In this document: piece by piece, positions 1-3,805 of the stretch | How the letters are laid out: each line of letters opens with the position of its first letter | Position numbering within the stretch: the stretch's first letter is position 1 | From: Acidobacteriota bacterium | GTDB taxonomy: Bacteria > Actinomycetota > Acidimicrobiia > Spongiisociales > UBA5794 | Length of the DNA stretch: 5,455 nucleotides | Reading direction: 5' to 3' | NCBI GenBank assembly: GCA_004356175.1 | Contig: SMXV01000028.1 | Coordinates: 1-5,455, forward strand | Notes under the pieces: generated by a model | Databases searched by the model: none | What the model was told of the DNA's origin: nothing | What the model saw: only the letters and a program-made list of their open reading frames with translations | Translations under genes and position numbers: made by a program

Positions 1-1062
1 GAGGATGCCGGGCAGGTTGCTGCCAAGATGCTCAAGACAATCGCGACACCCTATCGCATAGGCGAACGAGAGCTTGTCGTCACCGCCTCAATCGGTGTTG
101 CTGTGTATCCACTTGACGGGGACACAGCCGAAGACTTGCTCAAAGGCGCAGACACTGCAATGTATCAGTCGAAGGCCGCTGGTCGTAATACATACCAGTA
201 CTTCACACGATCTCTGCGAGACCGCACATCGGAACGCATCTCGCTCATGGGGGATCTGCGAGAGGCGATCGAGTCCGTCACGCAGCTTCGCATCGAATAC
301 CAGCCCATGGTTGATCTCGTTCGCGGAACGGTCATCGGACTTGAAGCGCTCGTACGTTGGGACCATCCAACGCGTGGTCTCCTGATGCCAGGGGATTTCA
401 TCCCCCTTGCTGAGGAGTCGGACCTCATAGTGCCGATGAGTAAGTGGCTCCTTGACGAGGCATGCACGGATATGCGCAAATGGATTGATCTGGGCATGCG
501 TCCCATGCGAGTTGCTGTAAATGCTTCTGGGCGGTTGTTCCGCGACGCGAATCTTGTTGAGACGATTGCTGCTGCACTCGCGGCGGCGAATCTTGATCCT
601 CGCCATCTCGAAGTCGAGGTCACGGAACGTACGATCACGATTGAGGCTGAACGAACTGAGAGGGCACTCGAGCGGCTCTCAGATATGGGTGTGACCGTGT
701 CGATCGACGACTTCGGAACTGGATACTCGTCACTTCGGCAGTTGCAACAATTGTCGATCCACGCACTGAAAATCGACCAGTCGTTCATTCGCGACGCACA
801 TCGTCGTGAGGAATCGCGGGCCATTGTCGAAGCAATCGTGGCGATCGCCCGCAGCTTCGATCTGGCGGTGATAGCCGAAGGCGTCGAGACTCGCGAGGAA
901 CTGTCGACAGTCCGAGCACTGGGCTGCACACTTGTGCAGGGATACCTTGTGGCAAGGCCCCTTCGACCCGAGCGGGTCATCGAATTCGTCGACGGCTACG
1001 ATCAAACACTCGTTTTCTCTGCTGTATCAGACACCTCTACGGCCCCGCAGCCGTCCCTATAA
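1..1062 (+). CDS. GGDEF-EAL domain cyclic-di-GMP protein, 5' truncated by the window edge
   Basis: The frame is open from the first base, so the true start lies upstream; 353 residues are visible. Residues 1 to about 66 are the C-terminal end of a GGDEF (diguanylate cyclase) domain, recognisable from ASIGVAVYP, the ADTAMYQSKAAGRN helix and its end; the GG(D/E)EF signature itself is outside the window. A short helical linker follows, then a full EAL phosphodiesterase domain (about 95-335). It has EALVRW at 115, VNAS with the metal-binding Asn, EVTE, DDFGTGYSSL, KIDQSFI, AEGVET and QGYL. All the acidic, Asn, Lys and Gln positions normally needed for hydrolysis of cyclic-di-GMP to pGpG are present, so the EAL domain looks catalytically competent. 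Whether the GGDEF half is active cannot be judged. Such proteins usually carry N-terminal sensory domains, not visible here. The last 20 or so residues (after VDGY) are a non-conserved tail. The gene is convergent with the minus-strand gene ending at 1120. Confidence 0.95.
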   Translation, partial: EDAGQVAAKMLKTIATPYRIGERELVVTASIGVAVYPLDGDTAEDLLKGADTAMYQSKAAGRNTYQYFTRSLRDRTSERISLMGDLREAIESVTQLRIEYQPMVDLVRGTVIGLEALVRWDHPTRGLLMPGDFIPLAEESDLIVPMSKWLLDEACTDMRKWIDLGMRPMRVAVNASGRLFRDANLVETIAAALAAANLDPRHLEVEVTERTITIEAERTERALERLSDMGVTVSIDDFGTGYSSLRQLQQLSIHALKIDQSFIRDAHRREESRAIVEAIVAIARSFDLAVIAEGVETREELSTVRALGCTLVQGYLVARPLRPERVIEFVDGYDQTLVFSAVSDTSTAPQPSL

Positions 1063-1068
1063 AGGGAC
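1053..1068. other. Small hairpin straddling the GGDEF-EAL stop codon
   Basis: GTCCCT (1053-1058) and AGGGAC (1063-1068) form a perfect 6-bp stem around the loop ATAA, which contains the TAA stop (1060-1062). It sits where a terminator between convergent genes would be expected. There is no T-tract on either side, so this is not a canonical intrinsic terminator. A 6-bp stem of this kind is expected several times by chance in a window of this length. Confidence 0.3.
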
Positions 1069-1100
1069 ACAAGAGCGAAGCGATTGAGAGGGGGAACGTG

Positions 1101-1119
1101 CGCGGGCCGGAAAGGCGCG
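1101..1119 (-). terminator. Imperfect GC-rich hairpin abutting the stop of the minus-strand gene
   Basis: CGCG (1101-1104) pairs with CGCG (1116-1119), and CC (1107-1108) with GG (1114-1115). There is a two-base bulge and a five-base loop. On the minus strand it begins directly after the TAA stop (1122-1120) and is followed by a pyrimidine-rich stretch (1085-1099), not a true U-tract. A transcript-end role is possible but weakly supported. Confidence 0.25.
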
Positions 1120-1605
1120 TTAGGCGATCGGGTCTTTGACTGAGGACAGTACGAGAAGCCCGTCGATGAGGCTCGCCTTTACCAGCCACGCATCTCTCGA
1201 TGAGGAGAATGAGATCGTGACGGAGGTTTCGTCGCTTGAAAGCCTGTTCATGAGGTAACCCGATCCCGGAGTGACCCAAAGGACGTGAATGCGGTCTTCG
1301 GCCACAGCAAAGGACACCTTGCCAGCCTCAATGATTACCACACCGGACTGGGAACTCGCCGGGTTGGTAAACCGGTCCCACCGTGGCGTTGGAATGGTCT
1401 CCTCGGAGGTCGACTGAGAATCATCACTCCCAACGGCGGGTCCGCCAGCAGTCGTTTCAGTGCCGCCGGAGGCTTGGGGCACGAGAGTCTCGGACGAACC
1501 CACCGCTGTGACAGGGAGCGCTGCGACTTCAGCGGTCGTGAGCGGTTGAAGTGGTCGGTCAAGAACCTGTCCACCCGCAATCGCCACGGCAGCGGAAGCT
1601 ACCAA
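1120..1605 (-). CDS. Membrane-anchored hypothetical protein with Ser/Thr/Gly linker, divergent to a two-component system
   Basis: I do not recognise a named family. The listed start is a TTG codon (1605-1603), which gives 161 residues but cuts through a hydrophobic helix. The same frame stays open upstream to a TGA at 1665-1663 and encodes TFLLAGWFVAAIGAGLV just before and across the TTG. The real protein therefore probably begins further up, with an N-in, C-out membrane anchor. After the anchor comes a Ser/Thr/Gly/Pro-rich, low-complexity linker (about residues 20-75 of the TTG form), typical of an extracytoplasmic spacer. The last 80 residues are a compact domain rich in predicted beta strands (GVVIIEAGKVSFAVAEDRIHV, then LWVTPGSGY and VTISFSSSRDAWLVKASL). 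Small proteins with this anchor, linker and beta-domain plan occur beside two-component systems in actinobacteria, from general recollection. The gene is divergent from the regulator and kinase and could be their target or an accessory (inference). The opposite-strand frame here is judged a shadow. Confidence 0.7.
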   Translation of the reverse strand: MVASAAVAIAGGQVLDRPLQPLTTAEVAALPVTAVGSSETLVPQASGGTETTAGGPAVGSDDSQSTSEETIPTPRWDRFTNPASSQSGVVIIEAGKVSFAVAEDRIHVLWVTPGSGYLMNRLSSDETSVTISFSSSRDAWLVKASLIDGLLVLSSVKDPIA

Positions 1606-1670
1606 TCCCGCGCCGATGGCCGCAACGAACCAGCCAGCGAGCAGAAAAGTCTCTGTCGCATCTCAATCAT
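1606..1670 (-). other. Frameshifted 5' end of the minus-strand membrane protein gene
   Basis: Upstream of the TTG, the frame encodes the first half of the membrane helix but has no ATG or GTG before its in-frame TGA (1665-1663). One base out of frame lie two ATG codons, at 1670-1668 and 1661-1659, reading M-I-E-M-R-Q-R; the first follows GGAG with a 9-base spacing. Joining MRQR to TFLLAGW needs one extra base near 1650 and would give a textbook signal-anchor: short basic N-terminus, then a hydrophobic helix. This looks like a single-base deletion, either real or from sequencing or assembly. Rare CTG initiation (1644-1642) is the main alternative. Confidence 0.55.
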
Positions 1671-1705
1671 CGTGTCCGACTCCGGGTTGTGGCGTACTCA
1701 ACACC

Positions 1706-1734
1706 ATGTTAAGGACTTGCTAAGGCTGGCGCAA
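1706..1734 (-). promoter_or_regulatory. Candidate promoter for the minus-strand membrane protein gene
   Basis: On the minus strand, TTGCGC (1734-1729) and TAACAT (1711-1706) are separated by 17 bases, a reasonable -35/-10 pair with 3/6 and 4/6 matches to consensus. Transcription would start near 1699, about 29 bases before the ATG at 1670. The TAAGG operator repeats lie in its spacer, so regulator binding would affect this promoter directly. Support is by motif only. Confidence 0.35.
1708..1729 (+). promoter_or_regulatory. Putative OmpR-family operator: tandem TAAGG half-sites
   Basis: Two 11-bp units, GTTAAGGACTT (1708-1718) and GCTAAGGCTGG (1719-1729), share the core TAAGG with exactly 11-bp periodicity (1710 and 1721). 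Tandem direct half-sites about one helical turn apart are how OmpR/PhoB-family regulators bind as head-to-tail dimers. The site lies in the divergent gap just upstream of such a regulator, so autoregulation together with control of the minus-strand gene is the natural reading. The function is inferred; the repeat and spacing are seen. Confidence 0.5.
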
Positions 1735-1736
1735 TG

Positions 1737-1745
1737 TGGTTGATT
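1737..1745 (+). promoter_or_regulatory. Possible extended -10 for a leaderless response-regulator transcript
   Basis: TGG followed by TTGATT (1740-1745) forms a weak extended -10 element (3/6 match). It is placed so that transcription could start at or very near the GTG at 1752. The TAAGG repeats would then lie at about -43 to -24, the usual place for an OmpR-class activator that replaces a poor -35. The preceding TGTGG matches the one in the better -10 at 3759-3769. Tentative. Confidence 0.25.
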
Positions 1746-1751
1746 GTCCTC

Positions 1752-2432
1752 GTGACATCTATAGTGATAATCGAGGACGACCAGCGAATACGCGAACTGG
1801 TCACTCGCGTCCTGTCCTCGAACGGCTATGACGTCGAGGGCGCGTCGACGGCACTTGACGGACTGCAAAAAATTGTCAAGGGGTCGCCTGACGTCATTGT
1901 TCTTGATATGGGCTTGCCTGACCTCGACGGAACAGAACTATTGAAGATGATTCGTGCCATCACCGATGTTCCGGTCATTGTCGCGACGGCGCGCTCCGCA
2001 GACCGTGATGTGATACGGACGCTGAACGCTGGGGCAGACGACTACCTCGTCAAACCGTTCAGCGTTGAGCAACTTGAGGCGCGCGTGAGAGCCGTCCTGC
2101 GCAGATCGGCATCAAAAACCACCGGTTCTGAAATCATCGTCGGCGATCTTGTCATAGACCCGGGTGCTCGTGTTGTGACTCTGAACAACACACCGCTAAG
2201 CCTCAGCCCAAAGGAGTTCGATCTCCTGTTGTACCTCGCTGAACGCGTGGGAGTCGTGGTGTCACGGCGTCAACTCATGGCAGAGGTATGGCGACAGCCA
2301 TACGGTGGCTCAGAAAAGTCGGTCGACGTTCACGTGTCATGGATTCGCAAGAAGCTGGGCGAGTCTGCAGCCGAGCCGAGGTACATCGAGACGGTTCATG
2401 GTGTGGGTCTCAAGCTTGTCGAGCCGCAATGA
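1752..2432 (+). CDS. OmpR/PhoB-family two-component response regulator
   Basis: A transcription factor activated by phosphorylation, acting in the cytoplasm and on DNA. Numbered from the GTG at 1752 (226 residues), the receiver domain covers about 1-118. It has the acidic pocket E8-D9-D10, phospho-acceptor D52 in VIVLDMGLPDLDG, switch T79 and K101 in the YLVKPF motif. The winged-helix effector domain spans about 127-224, with SLSPKEFDLLLYLAE, the recognition region near SEKSVDVHVSWIRKKL, and the closing wing YIETVHGVGLKL. All key residues are present and the length is normal. An upstream ATG at 1734 adds MWLIVL and has AAGG eight bases before it. I prefer the GTG because M-T-S-I-V-I-I-E-D-D is the usual receiver start, but the ATG cannot be excluded. 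The stop overlaps the kinase start (ATGA), so the pair is co-transcribed and probably translationally coupled. The DNA target is unknown; the TAAGG repeat just upstream is the best candidate. Confidence 0.95.
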   Translation: MTSIVIIEDDQRIRELVTRVLSSNGYDVEGASTALDGLQKIVKGSPDVIVLDMGLPDLDGTELLKMIRAITDVPVIVATARSADRDVIRTLNAGADDYLVKPFSVEQLEARVRAVLRRSASKTTGSEIIVGDLVIDPGARVVTLNNTPLSLSPKEFDLLLYLAERVGVVVSRRQLMAEVWRQPYGGSEKSVDVHVSWIRKKLGESAAEPRYIETVHGVGLKLVEPQ

Positions 2433-3727
2433 GGAGGCGGCTCGCGTTGCTCAGCCTTGCGGTCGCCCTTCTCGTCGTGGTCGCGTTCATATTTCCCGTT
2501 GCAATTCTGATTCGAAACCAGGCGGTCACCAGAGCTCTCTCCGACTCCGAGCGCGATGTTCAGTCTGTGGCAACCGCTCTTGCTGTGGTGGGAACCGACG
2601 AGGGGATTACTCCAGCGCTCGCCGATGCGATCCTCGTGGCTTTTGGTGCTTCAGACAATCTCAGCGTGATATTCCTCAGCGGAGAAGTTATCGGTGTGCC
2701 CGTTGTCATCGGCAGCAACATCGCCAAGGCCCAGAGCGGGGCTGCGTTCACGGCTGGGACCGATGGCGGTGTCGAGGTGCTCGTCCCCGTGCTTACCGCG
2801 GACGCGCTGATCGAGGGAGACACGGTTGTCGTTCGCGGATTCGTGAGCGACGAAGAACTCTCCAAAGGAGTGGCTCCCGCATGGGCGATGCTTATTGGCC
2901 TTGGCGTGTTCCTCGTAGCCATTGCCACATTCGCTGCGGACAGGCTGGGACGATCGCTCGTACGTCCGGTTGTGGATCTCTCTGAGGCCGCCCTGAAGTG
3001 GGGCAGGGGTGATCTTGAGACAAGAGTTAGTCCTTCCGGTCCATCGGAGATTGTGGAGGTCGGCGAAGCGTTCAATGTCCTTGCTGGCCGCCTTGACGAA
3101 CTGCTCATTGCGGAACGCGAATCGGTAGCCGATCTCTCGCATCGACTGAGGACACCTCTGACAGCGCTTCGACTTCAGGCAGAGACGCTGAGTGACAAAT
3201 CTGAAGCCGCGGAGCTTCTGGTCGACATCGACGAGGTCGAACGACAGGTCGACGAGATGATTCGGCGTGCCGCTCGGCCAGCAGAAGTCAGTGCGTCATC
3301 CAACCCGGTCGATCTTGGTGAGGTGCTGACGCACAGAGCATCCTTCTGGCAGGTGCTGGCGGACGATCAGGGCAGACCTACGTCTATCTCCGTGGAACCG
3401 GGGGATCACCCGGTTCCTCTTCAGAAGACCGATCTCGGGGCGCTCATCGACATCCTCATAGACAACATATTTACTCACACCGAGCCAGGCGTCGGATATC
3501 AACTTGATGTGCGAAACCAGGGTGACGGTCGCAGCGTGCTGCGCGTTGGGGACTCTGGATCAGGCTTCAGCAACGTCTCAGCGGTGAGACGTGGAGAGAG
3601 CGTTGCTGGGTCGACAGGTCTTGGTCTCAACATCGTTCTCAGGACAGCTGAACTGACCGGGGGGGGTATCCGCATAGGCACATCACCCGACGGAGGGGGC
3701 GAGGTTTCGGTGATATTTGGACACTGA
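2429..3727 (+). CDS. Membrane sensor histidine kinase, partner of the upstream regulator
   Basis: A 432-residue orthodox sensor kinase. The N-terminus MRRR is followed by membrane helix 1 (about 5-28). An extracytoplasmic sensor region of about 120 residues follows that I cannot assign to a known fold. Membrane helix 2 is at about 152-170, then a HAMP linker (171-225, with P180). The dimerisation/phospho-acceptor helix has the H-box DLSHRLRTPLTALRLQ with H238. The HATPase domain has N-box N346 in DNIFTHTEPG, G1 box DSGSG (375-379) and G2 box GSTGLGL (394-400); the lid is short and there is no clear F-box. All catalytic motifs are intact. The ATG at 2429 overlaps the regulator TGA, and no good ribosome site precedes it, which fits translational coupling. 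The frame continues upstream inside the regulator gene, but the hydrophobic N-terminus supports this start. The stimulus is unknown. Two perfect hairpins and an eight-G run lie inside the gene. Confidence 0.95.
   Translation: MRRRLALLSLAVALLVVVAFIFPVAILIRNQAVTRALSDSERDVQSVATALAVVGTDEGITPALADAILVAFGASDNLSVIFLSGEVIGVPVVIGSNIAKAQSGAAFTAGTDGGVEVLVPVLTADALIEGDTVVVRGFVSDEELSKGVAPAWAMLIGLGVFLVAIATFAADRLGRSLVRPVVDLSEAALKWGRGDLETRVSPSGPSEIVEVGEAFNVLAGRLDELLIAERESVADLSHRLRTPLTALRLQAETLSDKSEAAELLVDIDEVERQVDEMIRRAARPAEVSASSNPVDLGEVLTHRASFWQVLADDQGRPTSISVEPGDHPVPLQKTDLGALIDILIDNIFTHTEPGVGYQLDVRNQGDGRSVLRVGDSGSGFSNVSAVRRGESVAGSTGLGLNIVLRTAELTGGGIRIGTSPDGGGEVSVIFGH
3394..3417. repeat. Perfect 9-bp inverted repeat inside the histidine kinase gene
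   Basis: GGAACCGGG (3394-3402) and CCCGGTTCC (3409-3417) pair perfectly around the six-base loop GGATCA. The DNA encodes residues 322-330, around the junction of the phospho-acceptor helices and the ATPase domain. No T-tract follows. It could form an mRNA hairpin, or be a chance product of codon choice. Confidence 0.5.
3573..3592. repeat. Perfect 8-bp inverted repeat inside the histidine kinase gene
   Basis: ACGTCTCA (3573-3580) and TGAGACGT (3585-3592) pair perfectly around the tetraloop GCGG, within codons for the ATP lid. A stem of this length is expected about once by chance in several kilobases, so function is uncertain. Confidence 0.4.
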
Positions 3728-3737
3728 GACGGCAGGC

Positions 3738-3769
3738 GTGTGGGCGCAACTCCACAGGTGTGGCAGAAT
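3738..3769 (+). promoter_or_regulatory. Candidate extended -10 promoter for the acyl-CoA synthetase, with TGTGG/CCACA repeats
   Basis: TGTGGCAGAAT (3759-3769) provides TGn plus CAGAAT, a 4/6 match to the -10 consensus. Transcription would start near 3776 and give a leader of about 30 bases. No good -35 is visible. GTGTGG occurs at 3738-3743 and 3758-3763 in direct orientation 20 bp apart, with CCACA (3752-3756) between them, so the second copy forms a CCACA-GG-TGTGG palindrome against the -10. This could be an operator. No intrinsic terminator for the kinase operon is seen in this gap. Confidence 0.4.
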
Positions 3770-3805
3770 CGCTGAGATCCTGCAAGAAGAAAGAGCGACC
3801 AATCC

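Noticed and set aside
165..980. Long open frame on the minus strand (271 codons) opposite the EAL gene
   Set aside because: The translation is Arg/Ser-rich and low in recognisable structure, as expected for antisense of a GC-rich gene, while the plus strand carries a full EAL domain with every motif.
1285..1743. Open frame of 152 codons on the plus strand running into the regulator start
   Set aside because: It is antisense to the membrane-protein gene. Its translation has no domain-like pattern, whereas the minus strand shows a membrane helix, linker and beta-rich domain. It also covers the whole divergent promoter region.
2288..2428. 47-codon upstream extension of the kinase frame
   Set aside because: It lies inside the regulator's winged-helix coding region and would place polar sequence ahead of the first membrane helix. 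The ATG overlapping the regulator stop is the natural start.
2560..3142. Minus-strand open frames opposite the kinase sensor and HAMP region
   Set aside because: Compositionally biased antisense shadows of a clear kinase gene, with no motif or start-site support.
3752..3763. CCACA-GG-TGTGG considered as the kinase operon terminator
   Set aside because: A two-base loop is too tight for a hairpin and no T-tract follows; its overlap with an extended -10 fits a promoter or operator better.
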